Part shown: positions 8,237 to 18,207 of the stretch, in pieces
Numbering within the stretch: position 1 is the stretch's first letter
Layout of the letters: each line of letters begins with the position of its first letter
NCBI GenBank assembly: GCA_903834835.1
Contig: CAILKO010000072.1
Coordinates: 26,729 to 90,728 of the forward strand
Direction of reading: 5' to 3'
Source of the DNA: an uncultured Pseudomonadota bacterium
GTDB lineage: Bacteria; Pseudomonadota; Gammaproteobacteria; Burkholderiales; SG8-39
Length of the DNA: 64,000 bases
Made by a program: the position numbers and the translations under genes
Notes under the pieces: model-generated
Database searches by the model: none
Told to the model about the DNA's origin: nothing
Seen by the model: only the letters and a program-made list of their open reading frames with translations

Positions 8237-9457
8237 ATGAATCTCCAAGGCAAGCGCATCCTGCTCGGCGTCACGGGTGGCATTGCGGCCTACAAGTCCG
8301 CAGTCCTGCTGCGCTTGCTGGTCAAGGCAGGCGCGGACGTGCGTGTGGTGATGACCGCCGCGGCACAGCGGTTCATTACTGCGACCACCATGCAGGCCCT
8401 GTCCGGCCAGAAGGTATGGACCGACCTCTGGGACGAAGGCGTGCCGGACGGCATGGGGCATATCGAACTCTCACGTGACCGGGATCTCATCGTGGTCGCG
8501 CCGGCAAGTGCGGATTTTCTCGCAAGGCTGGCGACCGGCCTCGCGGACGATCTCCTTTCCACCGTGTGCGCTGCGCGGCGCGCCCCGCTCTTCGTAGCGC
8601 CCGCGATGAACGTGGAGATGTGGCAGAACCGGGCCACGCGCCGCGCGGTGGCCGCACTGCGTGCTGACGGCGTGTCCGTGGTCGGGCCCGACGCGGGAGA
8701 GCAGGCCTGCGGTGAGGTGGGCGATGGCCGCATGTCCGAGCCCGAGCGCATTCTCGACGCGATTGCCGGGTTCTTCGCGCCCGGACTGCTCCGTGGCCGG
8801 CGCGTGCTGATCACGGCCGGACCGACCGAGGAGCCGATCGACCCGGTGCGAGTCATCACAAACCGGAGCTCGGGGCGCATGGGCTATGCCATCGCGCAGG
8901 CCGCCTGCGAAGCAGGTGCGGACGTGACGCTCGTAAGCGGACCGGTGGCGCTCGACTCCCCGGCCGGTGCACGGCGTGTGGATGTGCGCACCGCCGAGCA
9001 GATGTTCGAGGCGGTGCGCCGGCATGTGCCAGATGCCGATGTCTTCATCTCGGTCGCGGCGGTTGCCGATTACCGACCCAGACGCATGGCGGAGCAGAAA
9101 ATCAAGAAGACCGAAGGCGGCGGTCTGACGCTCGAGATGGTCGAGAACCCTGACATTCTTGCCCACGTGGCGGCGATGAAGGGCGGACCGCTATGTGTCG
9201 GGTTTGCCGCTGAGAGCGAGAACCTGGCCGAGAATGCGCAGGCGAAACGCCTGCGCAAGAACGTGCCGCTTATCGCTGCCAATCTGGTCCAGGAAGCGCT
9301 CGGCGCAGAGACCAATGCGATCACGCTGTACGACGATGCCGGCGCACATGTGCTCGGCAGCGGCGCAAAGATCGAGCTCGCGCGCAAACTCGTGAGCCAC
9401 GTGGCGGAAATGCTCGCGACGCGTTCGGCGACGCCCGCTCGCGGAGCCGGATCGTGA
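8237..9457 (+). CDS. coaBC: Bifunctional CoaBC: phosphopantothenoylcysteine synthetase/decarboxylase
   Basis: Coenzyme A biosynthesis enzyme (Dfp), 406 residues. The N-terminal flavoprotein decarboxylase half (CoaC) shows [13 protein letters not shown], the APAMNVEMW segment with the catalytic Asn, and an [10 protein letters not shown] loop holding the catalytic Cys. The C-terminal synthetase half (CoaB) shows [23 protein letters not shown] and the KIKK motif. It condenses 4'-phosphopantothenate with cysteine and decarboxylates the product. ATG 8237 gives the common N-terminus MNLQGKR; ATG 8228 is three codons upstream. Its stop overlaps the GTG start of dut by four bases, so the two are translationally coupled. 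Confidence 0.96.
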   Translation: MNLQGKRILLGVTGGIAAYKSAVLLRLLVKAGADVRVVMTAAAQRFITATTMQALSGQKVWTDLWDEGVPDGMGHIELSRDRDLIVVAPASADFLARLATGLADDLLSTVCAARRAPLFVAPAMNVEMWQNRATRRAVAALRADGVSVVGPDAGEQACGEVGDGRMSEPERILDAIAGFFAPGLLRGRRVLITAGPTEEPIDPVRVITNRSSGRMGYAIAQAACEAGADVTLVSGPVALDSPAGARRVDVRTAEQMFEAVRRHVPDADVFISVAAVADYRPRRMAEQKIKKTEGGGLTLEMVENPDILAHVAAMKGGPLCVGFAAESENLAENAQAKRLRKNVPLIAANLVQEALGAETNAITLYDDAGAHVLGSGAKIELARKLVSHVAEMLATRSATPARGAGS

Positions 9458-9903
9458 ACACGCTGGACGTGAAAATCCTCGACTCGAGAATACGCGGGCA
9501 GTTGCCCCAGTACGGTACGCCGGGTGCTGCGGGTCTGGACCTGCGCGCCTGCATCGATCAGGCCCTTGTTCTGCAGCCGGGGGACAGCCAGCTCGTGCCC
9601 TCCGGCATCGCAATCCACATCGGCGACCCGACCTACGCGGCCATCGTGTTGCCTCGCTCGGGGCTCGGAGCAAAGCACGGAATCGTGCTCGGCAACCTGG
9701 TCGGCCTGATCGATTCCGACTACCAGGGCCAGATCCTGATCTCGGTCTGGAACCGCGGTCGCAATGTCTTCACGATCGAGCCGCTGGAGCGCATCGCGCA
9801 GCTCGTGATCGTGCCGGTCGTTCAGGTGGCCTGGCGCGTGGTGGAAGAATTCGAGAACTCGACTCGGGGCGGGGCCGGCTTTGGCTCGACTGGAAAGGCA
9901 TGA
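9454..9903 (+). CDS. dut: dUTP diphosphatase
   Basis: Trimeric dUTPase of 149 residues, hydrolysing dUTP to dUMP and pyrophosphate. The five conserved motifs are present: [39 protein letters not shown] and the glycine-rich C-terminal arm [10 protein letters not shown]. The GTG start overlaps the coaBC stop (GTGA), the usual coaBC-dut arrangement. Confidence 0.96.
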   Translation: MNTLDVKILDSRIRGQLPQYGTPGAAGLDLRACIDQALVLQPGDSQLVPSGIAIHIGDPTYAAIVLPRSGLGAKHGIVLGNLVGLIDSDYQGQILISVWNRGRNVFTIEPLERIAQLVIVPVVQVAWRVVEEFENSTRGGAGFGSTGKA

Positions 9904-10099
9904 GCGGGTTCCGGGGGGTCTTGTCCGATCTGCATGGCGTCTCGGGGCGGCTTGTTACCAAGGCGCGGTGCGGCGCCTGCCTGCGGCGCGCTGCCTGACG
10001 GAAATAGCGCTCCGGACTAATTGATAATCCTGTCGGATCGCTTAACATCGCGGTCGCAGTCGATTGCCAAAAAACGGATCTACCAAGGAGGATTGCAGG

Positions 10100-10759
10100 A
10101 TGAAACTCACTAAATTCGCAAGGACCGGCGCAACGGCGCTTTTCGTTTTCGCCTGCACCGGTGCCCAGGCTCAGCAGCCGAACATGACTTTCTTCGTAAC
10201 CAGCAGCAACCCCGGCAAGGGCGCGGACTTCGGCGGACTGGCCGGTGCCGACAAGCATTGTCAGGCGCTCGGCGAGGCTGCCGGCGCGGGCAAGCGCACC
10301 TGGCGCGCCTATCTGAGCACCAACAAGGCCGACGGGTCGGCGGATGTGAATGCGCGCGACCGTATCGGTAAGGGTCCTTGGCGTAATGCCAAGGGAGAAG
10401 TGATCGCGCGCAATCTCGATGAACTTCACAGCGCCAACAAGATCACCAAGCAGACGGCCCTGAACGAGAAAGGGCAGATGGTGAACGGTCGCGGAGATCA
10501 GCCGAACGTACACGACATCCTCACCGGGTCCGAGGGCACGGGCACAGCGATCATCGGCAAACAGGACACTACCTGCGGCAACTGGACGAAGAGCGGCGCC
10601 GAAGGCTCTGCGATGGTCGGGCATCACGATCGTACCGGGCTTCGTGAGGATGCTGCGGCGAAGGCATGGAATTCATCCCATCCGTCGCGCGGTTGCAGCG
10701 TCGATGCGCTGCGCTCTACGGGCGGCGGCGGGCTGCTTTACTGTTTCGCCGCCAAGTAA
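10100..10759 (+). CDS. Secreted protein, probable C-type-lectin-like fold
   Basis: Exported protein of 219 residues. A signal peptide with a hydrophobic stretch (TALFVFACTGAQA) is followed by TFFVTSSNPGKGADFGGL, which opens a conserved domain found in many proteobacterial secreted proteins. Within it are DKHCQALGEAAGAG, TWRAYLST and the C-terminal SHPSRGCSVDALRSTGGGG. Four cysteines in the mature part could form two disulfides. I recall this family being annotated as lectin-like, but no function is known to me. AAGGAGG lies 8 bases before ATG 10100, which settles the start against an upstream ATG at 10064. It appears to be a single-gene unit ending near a GC-rich hairpin. Confidence 0.7.
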   Translation: MKLTKFARTGATALFVFACTGAQAQQPNMTFFVTSSNPGKGADFGGLAGADKHCQALGEAAGAGKRTWRAYLSTNKADGSADVNARDRIGKGPWRNAKGEVIARNLDELHSANKITKQTALNEKGQMVNGRGDQPNVHDILTGSEGTGTAIIGKQDTTCGNWTKSGAEGSAMVGHHDRTGLREDAAAKAWNSSHPSRGCSVDALRSTGGGGLLYCFAAK

Positions 10760-10838
10760 GGCGAGGCGGGTGTTCGGAACCTGCGACGTCTGCAGCCAAC
10801 CTCCGGCGCCCGCAGGAACACATGTGCAGGCTGCGACC

Positions 10839-10860
10839 TGACGGGGCCCCGGCCCCGTCA
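10839..10860. terminator. GC-rich hairpin between convergent genes
   Basis: TGACGGGGCC and its exact reverse complement are separated by two bases, forming a strong hairpin between the convergent ends of the secreted-protein gene and clpA. No T-tract follows on either strand, so termination efficiency is uncertain. Confidence 0.5.
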
Positions 10861-10864
10861 GTGC

Positions 10865-13126
10865 TCAGGCGACGGCGGCGGGCTCCTCTTCGAATTTCAG
10901 TTTGACCGAGCCTTCGCCGTCCACGTCGATCGTCACCTTGCCGCCACTCTGCAGGCGACCGAACAGCAGTTCGTCCGCGAGCGCCTTTCGTATGGTGTCC
11001 TGAATCAGCCTTGCCATGGGGCGAGCGCCCATCAGCGGATCGAACCCCTTCTTTGCGAGATGTTCCTTCAGCGCGGGCGTGAAGTGCGGCTCGACCTTCT
11101 TCTCCTGAAGCTGTTCTTCCAGCTGTATCAGGAATTTGTCCACGACGCGCAGGATGATGTCCTGGTCGAGTGAGCGGAAGGAGATGATCGCGTCCAGGCG
11201 GTTGCGGAACTCCGGCGTGAACATCCGCTTGATCGAGTCCATTTCGTCGCCCGCGGCGCGGCTCGCGGTGAAGCCCATGCTGTTTCTCGCAAGCGCCTCG
11301 GCGCCGGCGTTCGTCGTCATGACGATCAAGACATTTCGGAAATCAGCCTTGCGGCCGTTGTTGTCGGTCAGCGTGCCGTGGTCCATCACCTGGAGCAGGA
11401 TGTTGAAGATGTCCGGGTGTGCCTTTTCGATCTCGTCGAGCAGCAGCACCGCATAGGGCTTCTTCGTGATGGCTTCGGTAAGCAGGCCGCCCTGGTCGAA
11501 ACCGATGTATCCCGGCGGCGCCCCGATCAGGCGCGACACGGCGTGGCGCTCCATGTATTCGGACATGTCGAAGCGGATAAGTTCGATACCCATGCAGTAA
11601 GCAAGCTGGCGCGCGACCTCGGTCTTGCCCACGCCTGTAGGTCCCGAAAACAGAAAGCTGCCGATCGGCTTCTGCGGGTTGCCGAGACCCGAGCGCGCCA
11701 TCTTGATGGCGGAGGCGAGCGCGTCGATCGCCGGATCCTGGCCGAATACCACTGCCTTCAGGTCGCGATCGAGTTTGGCGAGCGCACTGCGGTCGTCGGT
11801 CGAAACGGAACGCGGCGGGATGCGCGCAATCTTGGCGATGATTTCCTCGATCTCCGGCTTGCCGATGACTTTCTTCTGCTTGCCCTTGGGCGCGACCCGT
11901 TGGGCGGCACCCGCCTCGTCGATCACGTCAATCGCCTTGTCCGGGAGATGGCGGTCGTTGATGTAGCGCGCGGAGAGCTCGGCCGCCGTGGTCAGCGCGT
12001 TTGACGTGTATTTGACGCTGTGATGCGCTTCGAACCGCGTCTTCAGCCCCTTGAGAATCTCCACGGTCTCCTCGACAGAAGGCTCATTCACGTCGATCTT
12101 CTGAAATCGCCGGGTCAGCGCGTGGTCCTTTTCGAATACGCCGCGGTACTCGGTATAGGTTGTCGCACCGATGCACTTGAGTTGACCGGATGAAAGTGCA
12201 GGTTTCAGCAGGTTGGACGCGTCCAGCGTGCCGCCTGAGGCGGCGCCGGCGCCGATTACCGTATGAATCTCGTCGATGAACAGAATCGCGCCTGCGTTGT
12301 CAGCGAGTTGCTTTAGCACGGCCTTGAGGCGCTGTTCGAAATCACCACGGTACTTGGTACCCGCGAGCAGCGAGCCCATATCGAGCGCGTAGACCGTGCT
12401 CTTGGCGAGCAACTCCGGGACATCGCCTTCGACGATGCGCCGGGCCAGGCCTTCGGCGATCGCAGTCTTTCCTACGCCTGCTTCGCCGACCAGCAGCGGA
12501 TTGTTCTTGCGCCGCCGGCACAGCGTCTGGATCACGCGCTCGAGTTCGTACGCTCGGCCGATAAGCGGATCGATCTTGCCTGCGGCAGCCTGAGCATTCA
12601 GGTTCTGCGTGTAGTTGTCGAGTGCACTGGTGCTTGCTGGAGCGTCGCCTTCCTGCTCGTTCTCCTGATCCGGCTTGCCCGAATGCGGCTGCGTCGATTT
12701 CGTGATGCCGTGCGAGATGAAGTTGACGACATCAAGCCGGGAGATTCCCTGTTGCTGGAGGAAGTAGACGGCGTGCGAATCCTTCTCGCCGAAGATTGCG
12801 ACCAGCACGTTCGCGCCAGTGACTTCCTTCTTGCCGGAAGACTGGACATGAAGGATCGCGCGCTGGATCACACGCTGGAACCCGAGCGTCGGCTGGGTAT
12901 CCACCTCGCGTTCGGACGCGATTTTCGGCGTCTGCTCGGTGATGTGCTGGGTGAGTTGCTTGCGCAGTTCCTCCAGCTTCGCGCCGCAGGCGCGCAGCAC
13001 TTCCGCCGCGGTCGGGTTGTCGAGCAGCGCCAGGAGAAGATGCTCCACGGTGATGAACTCATGGCGCTTCTGACGAGCCTCGACAAAGGCCATATGCAGA
13101 CTGACTTCGAGTTCCTGGGCGATCAT
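10865..13126 (-). CDS. clpA: ClpA, ATPase/unfoldase subunit of ClpAP protease
   Basis: Hexameric AAA+ unfoldase of 753 residues, the standard ClpA length. Order: N-terminal Clp repeat domain (about 1-145), first ATPase domain with Walker [10 protein letters not shown], second ATPase domain with Walker [10 protein letters not shown] and Walker B LLLDEIEK, then the C-terminal small domain. It feeds unfolded substrates, including N-end-rule proteins delivered by ClpS, to ClpP, which is not encoded here. It starts one base after the clpS stop, with GGAGGAAA inside the clpS end serving as ribosome site. The gene pair is conserved across proteobacteria. Confidence 0.97.
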   Translation of the reverse strand: MIAQELEVSLHMAFVEARQKRHEFITVEHLLLALLDNPTAAEVLRACGAKLEELRKQLTQHITEQTPKIASEREVDTQPTLGFQRVIQRAILHVQSSGKKEVTGANVLVAIFGEKDSHAVYFLQQQGISRLDVVNFISHGITKSTQPHSGKPDQENEQEGDAPASTSALDNYTQNLNAQAAAGKIDPLIGRAYELERVIQTLCRRRKNNPLLVGEAGVGKTAIAEGLARRIVEGDVPELLAKSTVYALDMGSLLAGTKYRGDFEQRLKAVLKQLADNAGAILFIDEIHTVIGAGAASGGTLDASNLLKPALSSGQLKCIGATTYTEYRGVFEKDHALTRRFQKIDVNEPSVEETVEILKGLKTRFEAHHSVKYTSNALTTAAELSARYINDRHLPDKAIDVIDEAGAAQRVAPKGKQKKVIGKPEIEEIIAKIARIPPRSVSTDDRSALAKLDRDLKAVVFGQDPAIDALASAIKMARSGLGNPQKPIGSFLFSGPTGVGKTEVARQLAYCMGIELIRFDMSEYMERHAVSRLIGAPPGYIGFDQGGLLTEAITKKPYAVLLLDEIEKAHPDIFNILLQVMDHGTLTDNNGRKADFRNVLIVMTTNAGAEALARNSMGFTASRAAGDEMDSIKRMFTPEFRNRLDAIISFRSLDQDIILRVVDKFLIQLEEQLQEKKVEPHFTPALKEHLAKKGFDPLMGARPMARLIQDTIRKALADELLFGRLQSGGKVTIDVDGEGSVKLKFEEEPAAVA

Positions 13127-13127
13127 G

Positions 13128-13439
13128 CTAGGTTTCCTCCATCACGCACTGCAGCGGATGCTGGTGTTTACGAGAGTATGCCGCAACCTGCTGAACTTTG
13201 GTTGCCGCAATATCCTGCGGGAATACGCCGCAGATTCCGATTCCCTCGCGATGAACCTTCAGCATGACCTGAGTCGCCTTCTCGCGGCTCAGACTGAAGA
13301 ACTTCTGCAGAACCTTGACCACGAACTCCATGGGTGTGTAGTCGTCGTTCAGCAGCATCACCTTGAACATGGGAGGCGGTTTCAGCTTTGCCTTCTTCGC
13401 CTCAAGTATTGTGTCGTCCCTGGACTCCATATTGACCAT
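13128..13439 (-). CDS. clpS: ClpS adaptor protein
   Basis: Adaptor for N-end-rule substrates that binds the ClpA N-domain. The core [22 protein letters not shown] contains the NDDYTPM substrate-binding signature, followed by [14 protein letters not shown]. Candidate starts are ATG 13439 and ATG 13430, giving 103 or 100 residues, both close to the 106 of E. coli ClpS; neither has a clear ribosome site. The frame stays open upstream to 13550, but that extension is not family-like. Confidence 0.94.
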   Translation of the reverse strand: MVNMESRDDTILEAKKAKLKPPPMFKVMLLNDDYTPMEFVVKVLQKFFSLSREKATQVMLKVHREGIGICGVFPQDIAATKVQQVAAYSRKHQHPLQCVMEET

Positions 13440-13838
13440 TCGCACTGACTGCCGTTCTGCCGGGGCACACGCCCGGGCGGGATCTGCGCTGGATATATCC
13501 GGTTCCGCAGGGCGGTGCTTAAACCAGGTCGTGAGGCGCGCCGCACCCACGTCCTGCTTGTATCTTCGAGACCTATCCTAATCAATGTATGCAGACGGTG
13601 CAATGACGCAGTCTGCGAGACCCTCATAGACGCAGGGGATAAATGGACCGTGCTTCCCCCGGGTGCAGGGTCTTGACGGAGGGAAAGTGGACGCGTAAAA
13701 GGCGACTGTGTTTGGATTCAGGCTTACTGTTTGCCGTATACGGTGGCGGGGTCGTGAAGTTCAGGCATGACTCGGGCTACCGCCCGGAACCGGGCCCGAG
13801 AGGGGGCTCGACCTGCAAAAAATTGAGAGAGGGAGCAG
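13440..13838 (+). promoter_or_regulatory. clpS-csp divergent control region with candidate csp promoter
   Basis: This 399-base gap holds no convincing gene. A candidate sigma-70 promoter for the cold-shock gene has TTGACG at 13673-13678, a 17-base spacer and TAAAAG at 13696-13701. That predicts a leader of roughly 130 bases before the csp start, and long structured leaders are typical of cspA-type genes. A ribosome site GAGGGAG lies just before ATG 13839. The clpS promoter must lie in the opposite direction but is not obvious. Confidence 0.45.
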
Positions 13839-14042
13839 ATGGCAACTGGTACCGTGAAGTGGTTCAACGACGCGAAGGGCTTCGGATTCATCACCCCGGA
13901 TGACGGGAGCGAGGATCTGTTCGCACATTTCTCGGCCATCAATATGGCGGGTTTCAAGAGCCTGAAGGAAGGGCAGAAGGTCAGCTTCGACGTCGTCCAG
14001 GGGCCGAAGGGCAAGCAGGCGTCCAACATACAGAAGGCCTGA
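13839..14042 (+). CDS. Cold-shock protein, CspA family
   Basis: Single cold-shock domain of 67 residues that binds single-stranded RNA/DNA. Both nucleic-acid-binding motifs are intact: RNP1 as KGFGFIT and RNP2 as DLFAHFS. The N-terminal [11 protein letters not shown] is canonical. It lies divergent to clpSA, an order common in betaproteobacteria, and ends at a strong terminator. Which csp paralogue it is cannot be told from sequence. Confidence 0.96.
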   Translation: MATGTVKWFNDAKGFGFITPDDGSEDLFAHFSAINMAGFKSLKEGQKVSFDVVQGPKGKQASNIQKA

Positions 14043-14057
14043 TCAGCATCTCGGGAA

Positions 14058-14088
14058 TAAAAAAGGCTGCCGGGAGGCAGCCTTTTTT
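14058..14088. terminator. Bidirectional rho-independent terminator
   Basis: Stem GGCTGCC (14065-14071) / GGCAGCC (14076-14082) with loop GGGA, flanked by A7 on the left and T6 on the right. It can end the cold-shock gene on the plus strand and the convergent gene on the minus strand. Confidence 0.9.
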
Positions 14089-14108
14089 ATTGCACGCTTG
14101 CCGCTAGC

Positions 14109-15485
14109 TTACGTTGCGCCCCAGGGCTTGATCGCGGCCTTCAGTTTCTTGTAGCCGTCAAGGTAGCGCGGGCGCTGGCCCTCGTACACCTTGTCGAAGG
14201 TGGCCAGCGAATCGTCCAGCCACTTTGCGAGTGCCGTGTTGCCGGGGTTGGCCGCCTTGTAGGCCTCATTGATCAGCACGAAGTGGATGCGCGGGTCGTA
14301 GGGCTGCTTGGTGCCGCCCTCGGTTTCATCACCCTTCAGCAGGCGCAGCAGCATCGCGTCGGCGGAGCCCAGGGTCTGCTCATAGATCGGCTCGCCCTGC
14401 ATGCGGTACATGACCGAGGTCATGTCCTTGCCGTTGGTCATCGTGAAGCCCATCTCCGTCCAGAGCTTGTTCATGTTGAGCTTCGCACCAGCCTTGTCGA
14501 GGACCTTCTGGCCCCATGCGCGCAGCATATCGGGCGCGTCGGCCATAAGATCGGTGAGCCGGTCGCCGTCGAGGTCGGTCGCGTAGACAATGCAGGGCCG
14601 CTGGTTGATCATGTCATGCAGCAGAAGACCGAAGTTGGTGTCGGAGATGTGCTCGTAGATGTCACCGCCCCAGGACTCCATGCCCGCCTTGAAGTCCTTT
14701 GGCAGCAGCGCAATGATGGCGTCCACGTTGGCGCGATGCTCCTCGTACGCATCTACCGTGTATTGGCGCTTCAGCGCGAACTTGGTGCCCTTCAGGAGCC
14801 AACGGAAGATACCCGCGTTGACGGCGTCTTCCTGAGCCTGAGTCGGCTTGGTCGCAACGCGACCGATGGCACCCGTTTCGTGAACCATCTTCAGAAACAA
14901 CCGCGCCGCATACGCCATGCGCACACCGGGCGTGTTCATCTCGGAATGGATGTTGCCGGTCGCAGGATCAACCTTGAACTTCTTCTTGTCCTGCGAGTAC
15001 GGCAGGCCGGGCATGAAGCGAATGCTGGTGATGCCACCGTAGGGGCGCACATTGCAGTACACGCCGGCGGCGGTGCGCAGCGGCGCGTTCGCCGACTTGC
15101 CGTTCACCACGACTTTCTTCCCGCCTTCATTAACCATGAAATCGCCGGCCGTAGACCATTTGAGCGCGGTGTAGTCGAGCTTGCCGAACCAATCGAGCGA
15201 AATCAGTTTCGAGTCGTGGCGGAACTGCGCCATCATGGGCACGCCGAGGAACGGCAGACCGAGCACGTCGAGAGCCATCAGCGTGCCGTTCAGCGCGAAC
15301 ATGTCGGTGAACGCATGCGCCACCGGCTTCACGCCTCCCGCGTTGTTGCCGCCTTCCCAGATGGTCGCATCCGTAAATCCATGCGGCTGGATCTTGGAGC
15401 GCTGATAAATGCTGTCAAGGAGTTTGAACAGGTCGCCGTTCTGCTCCTCCTGGGCGATTTTGAGAAGGTCTAAGGGTGCAGTCAT
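14109..15485 (-). CDS. Unrecognised 458-residue protein
   Basis: A well-formed reading frame with codon use like its neighbours, but I do not recognise the family. It has no signal peptide. One moderately hydrophobic stretch (around residues 65-85, LNGTLMALDVLGLPFLGVPMM) may be buried rather than membrane-spanning. Aromatic-rich segments such as WFGKLDYTALKWST and a charged C-terminal third rich in Lys and Asp are seen. ATG 15485 (MTAPLDLLK) is preceded by GAGG about 9 bases upstream, better than the ATG-like codon at 15500. It ends at the terminator shared with the cold-shock gene. A soluble enzyme is plausible; no function is assigned. Confidence 0.75.
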   Translation of the reverse strand: MTAPLDLLKIAQEEQNGDLFKLLDSIYQRSKIQPHGFTDATIWEGGNNAGGVKPVAHAFTDMFALNGTLMALDVLGLPFLGVPMMAQFRHDSKLISLDWFGKLDYTALKWSTAGDFMVNEGGKKVVVNGKSANAPLRTAAGVYCNVRPYGGITSIRFMPGLPYSQDKKKFKVDPATGNIHSEMNTPGVRMAYAARLFLKMVHETGAIGRVATKPTQAQEDAVNAGIFRWLLKGTKFALKRQYTVDAYEEHRANVDAIIALLPKDFKAGMESWGGDIYEHISDTNFGLLLHDMINQRPCIVYATDLDGDRLTDLMADAPDMLRAWGQKVLDKAGAKLNMNKLWTEMGFTMTNGKDMTSVMYRMQGEPIYEQTLGSADAMLLRLLKGDETEGGTKQPYDPRIHFVLINEAYKAANPGNTALAKWLDDSLATFDKVYEGQRPRYLDGYKKLKAAIKPWGAT

Positions 15486-15649
15486 GGTGCGGAGCCTCAA
15501 AGTGCGTGCGGGGCGCAGGCGCGCCCCTCGAATGGGTTGTCAGATCGGGATCAACGATCAGGCCCCGTCATGCGGCGACCCGACAGATTGCTCCTCCAAA
15601 AAAAATTATAGCGGAAGAGCTCGTGTCCGAGGCAGGGGCTCGCCCGGGG

Positions 15650-16780
15650 TCAGGGCCAGATACGCACATCGAGCGCGCGTTCTGCCAGCCATACTGCTGC
15701 GATTGCTGCGATCGCTGCAGAGCCGGCGTGGAGCACGATTCGGCGGTAGAAAATCGTGGCGCGCAGCGCATAGGCGACCGGGAGGAACGCGCATACGATG
15801 GCGAGCTGACCGGCTTCGACGCCAAGATTGAAGGCCACGAGTGCAAGCAGCAGCGCCTCCTGCGGGAGCCCCAGATCCGCGAGTACGCTAGCGAATCCGA
15901 AACCGTGAATCAGACCGAACGAGAATGCCACCAGCCAGCGGCGTTCGCGGACGATCGGACGGATGTTGTTGATCGCAGCGAGCACTACGGAGAGCGCGAT
16001 CGCCGATTCCACGAAGCGCGAGGGGAGCTGCACTACGGACAGCGCGGCGAGCGAGAGCGTGATGGAGTGCGCAACGGTAAAGGCGGTGACGACCTTCAGC
16101 ACGTCGATCAGCACCGGAGCGAACGCGTCGGCGCGTGCGCGCGTGGCGCTCGAGGCGACCAGAACGGCTGGCAGCAGCAGCGATAGCAGGAACAGAATGT
16201 GATCGAAGCCTATCCAGATATGCCAGACGCCCTCGCGCGCAAAATCGAGGAACTGCGCGGCAAGCGGCCGCGGTGCCGAGGCCAGAGCCGCGCGCTGCCG
16301 GTCCGGTCCGAGCACAGCGGTAGCTGTCTGCGTTCGGCCGGCAACACGAAGCAGGCCCCGGTGGGTCGGATCGATATCAGCAAACAGGGTGTAGTTGAGT
16401 TCCGCCTCCTGGTAGGCGGCGCGCCCGCAGTCGACCCGGAACCGGATGACCGCGTAGGCGCCGTCGCTGTGGTCGTCGACCAGGTGCTCTTGAGGAAGGG
16501 CTGCACATGCCTTGCCGTCGGCGGAGAACTGCAGTCTGGCGAATATGTAGGCGTCGATCTCCGGCAGTCGAGCGCGGAGTTCGCCCCAGGTGATCTCGCC
16601 GTTGTGGTCTGTATCGACACCGATCGCGAATTCCAGATCTCGCAGTGCGATATCCCATTGCCCGGAGATCACGTTGCCGTCAGCGCGGATGCTGAGATAG
16701 CTGTCGCTAGGCTTGTGTGCACGCGCATGTGGCGCGGTAACAAGTAGGAGGACTGCGCAAAGCGCGAGCAGGACTCTCAT
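15650..16780 (-). CDS. HupE/UreJ-type membrane protein with EF-hand-like loop
   Basis: Protein of 376 residues with a signal peptide (MRVLLALCAVLLLVTAPHARA) and an extracytoplasmic domain of about 170 residues. A C-terminal membrane part of about six helices follows, with the pattern GVWHIWIGFDHILFLLSLLLP typical of HupE/UreJ_2 proteins (PF13795). The soluble part contains DTDHNGEITWGE, a textbook EF-hand calcium-loop sequence. HupE relatives are thought to move nickel or other metals, but this subfamily is uncharacterised. ATG 16780 overlaps the stop of the upstream TPR gene (ATGA), so the two are coupled; longer starts would lie inside that gene. Confidence 0.78.
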   Translation of the reverse strand: MRVLLALCAVLLLVTAPHARAHKPSDSYLSIRADGNVISGQWDIALRDLEFAIGVDTDHNGEITWGELRARLPEIDAYIFARLQFSADGKACAALPQEHLVDDHSDGAYAVIRFRVDCGRAAYQEAELNYTLFADIDPTHRGLLRVAGRTQTATAVLGPDRQRAALASAPRPLAAQFLDFAREGVWHIWIGFDHILFLLSLLLPAVLVASSATRARADAFAPVLIDVLKVVTAFTVAHSITLSLAALSVVQLPSRFVESAIALSVVLAAINNIRPIVRERRWLVAFSFGLIHGFGFASVLADLGLPQEALLLALVAFNLGVEAGQLAIVCAFLPVAYALRATIFYRRIVLHAGSAAIAAIAAVWLAERALDVRIWP

Positions 16781-17973
16781 CCCGGCAGTCGCGCCAGTGC
16801 CTCGGCGAGCCCGCGCAGATGAGAGCCTTCGTATCCGGAACGTTTCAGCCATTCGACGACGCCGGCGGCGGCAGCGGGTTTTCGCGCCGCGAGTGCGGAT
16901 TCAAGCAGGACTTCGGCGTCTCGCGGCTCGCGTTGGGCGGTCCAGTTCTCGACGGCGGCTTTGAGCGCGCCTTCAGCATCGCCGCGCAGCGCGAGGAGGT
17001 AGCGCGATTCTTCTGCAAGGTGCAGGCGCTCGCCGCGCAGCGCTGATTCATGGAATCGTTCGCCCAGGGTCTGTGCCCTGGAAGCGGCGGTGGGCGTACG
17101 CACTTCCTTTTCTGCAAGAGCAATCCGCAGCAGCAGCGTGTCGGAACGTTCGCGCCCCTTGAGCAGGGCAAGTGCTTCGGCCGGGCGGTTCTGGGCGAGC
17201 AGAAAATCCGCGTACGCCGCCATCAGATAGTTGTCTGTAAGACCGTAGTTGAGCGCCGCGCGGAAGTGTGCTTCGGCCTGCCGCCCAAATCCGGCGCGCA
17301 CGGAGAATTCCGCAAGACGGGTCTCGGCCCACAGTCTCAGGCCTGGCGCTTGACCGGGGTGGCGGGCGAGCGCCGCCGCAAGTGCCCTGTAGGCCGGGAC
17401 GGCGTGTCCGGTCATGGCCTCCACCGAAGTGCGACAGCCGGTCGCAAGGAGTTCGCTCGCAATGGCTTCCAGTTTGCGGCAGGCCGACAGGGCTGCCGGG
17501 TAGTCCGCTCGAACGAGGAGTATCGCGGCGCGCCACGCTATGGGTTCGGCGAGTCGCGGTGCACGTTCCGAAGCCTGCTCCAGCAGGCGCAGAGCGCCTT
17601 CGAAGTCATGCCGGTACTGACGTAGCAGCCCTTGCAGGAGGAGAATCTCCGCCGGCGCATCCCGCTTACCGCGCCAGCCGGCGAGCACCCCCTCGGCGTA
17701 GCCCACGTAGCGCGGGTCTCCTTCCGCCATGGCGAGGTCGAAGTAAGCTTGGGCGAGGGCGCCAGCGGGGACAGGGTCGGTTGACGTCACGCGGACCCGC
17801 TCGCGCAGGCGCTCAAGCTCGCGCGCCTCCCCGCTGTAGCGGCCCGAAGGCAGGCGCTCAAGAACTTCGTCGTCCGATGCGGGGACGCGGGGCGCGGACC
17901 ATCCGGCGCTGGATAGAAGCACCAGTGCCGCTACGGCGCATCGACCGAGGCGTCCAATCGTGAATCCGAGCAT
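16777..17973 (-). CDS. Exported TPR-repeat protein
   Basis: Protein of 398 residues with a signal peptide (LGRCAVAALVLLSSAGWSA) and helical repeats of TPR character from about residue 80 onward. Examples are AQAYFDLAMAEGDPRYVGYAEG, LLQGLLRQYRHDFEGALRLLEQA, and later ALNYGLTDNYLMAAYADFLLAQNRPAEAL. It is probably a periplasmic scaffold. It is coupled by a four-base overlap to the HupE-type gene and both are likely to work together. A perfect TATAAT on the minus strand at 18002-18007 lies about 30 bases before the start. ATG 17973 is preferred to the adjacent TTG at 17976. Confidence 0.78.
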   Translation of the reverse strand: MLGFTIGRLGRCAVAALVLLSSAGWSAPRVPASDDEVLERLPSGRYSGEARELERLRERVRVTSTDPVPAGALAQAYFDLAMAEGDPRYVGYAEGVLAGWRGKRDAPAEILLLQGLLRQYRHDFEGALRLLEQASERAPRLAEPIAWRAAILLVRADYPAALSACRKLEAIASELLATGCRTSVEAMTGHAVPAYRALAAALARHPGQAPGLRLWAETRLAEFSVRAGFGRQAEAHFRAALNYGLTDNYLMAAYADFLLAQNRPAEALALLKGRERSDTLLLRIALAEKEVRTPTAASRAQTLGERFHESALRGERLHLAEESRYLLALRGDAEGALKAAVENWTAQREPRDAEVLLESALAARKPAAAAGVVEWLKRSGYEGSHLRGLAEALARLPG

Positions 17974-18001
17974 CAATCAAATTTTTGCAAAAAAACAACA
18001 C

Positions 18002-18007
18002 ATTATA
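18002..18007 (-). promoter_or_regulatory. Candidate -10 box for the TPR/HupE operon
   Basis: TATAAT reads on the minus strand, in AT-rich sequence about 30 bases upstream of the TPR protein start. No good -35 element is seen at 17 bases. Confidence 0.4.
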
Positions 18008-18207
18008 CTCACCCTTGGTGCGGCTTCAGGATTTCTGACGGGATTCTGACTAGAATTGGCGGGCGGAAGGAATTCCGCATGCAAGGGGGAGGCGGACGGG
18101 ATCACCCGCTGGGTTGGTCAACCACACTGCGATGCCGCGCGTTAATGCGGTTACGTGGCGCGGTTCGTTGCGTCACTCGTTCACTATCAAAAATTGGGAG
18201 ATTCGTA

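Noticed and set aside
13643..13903. 86-codon frame overlapping the csp leader and start
   Set aside because: No ribosome site or protein-like composition, and it overlaps a well-supported cold-shock gene in another frame.
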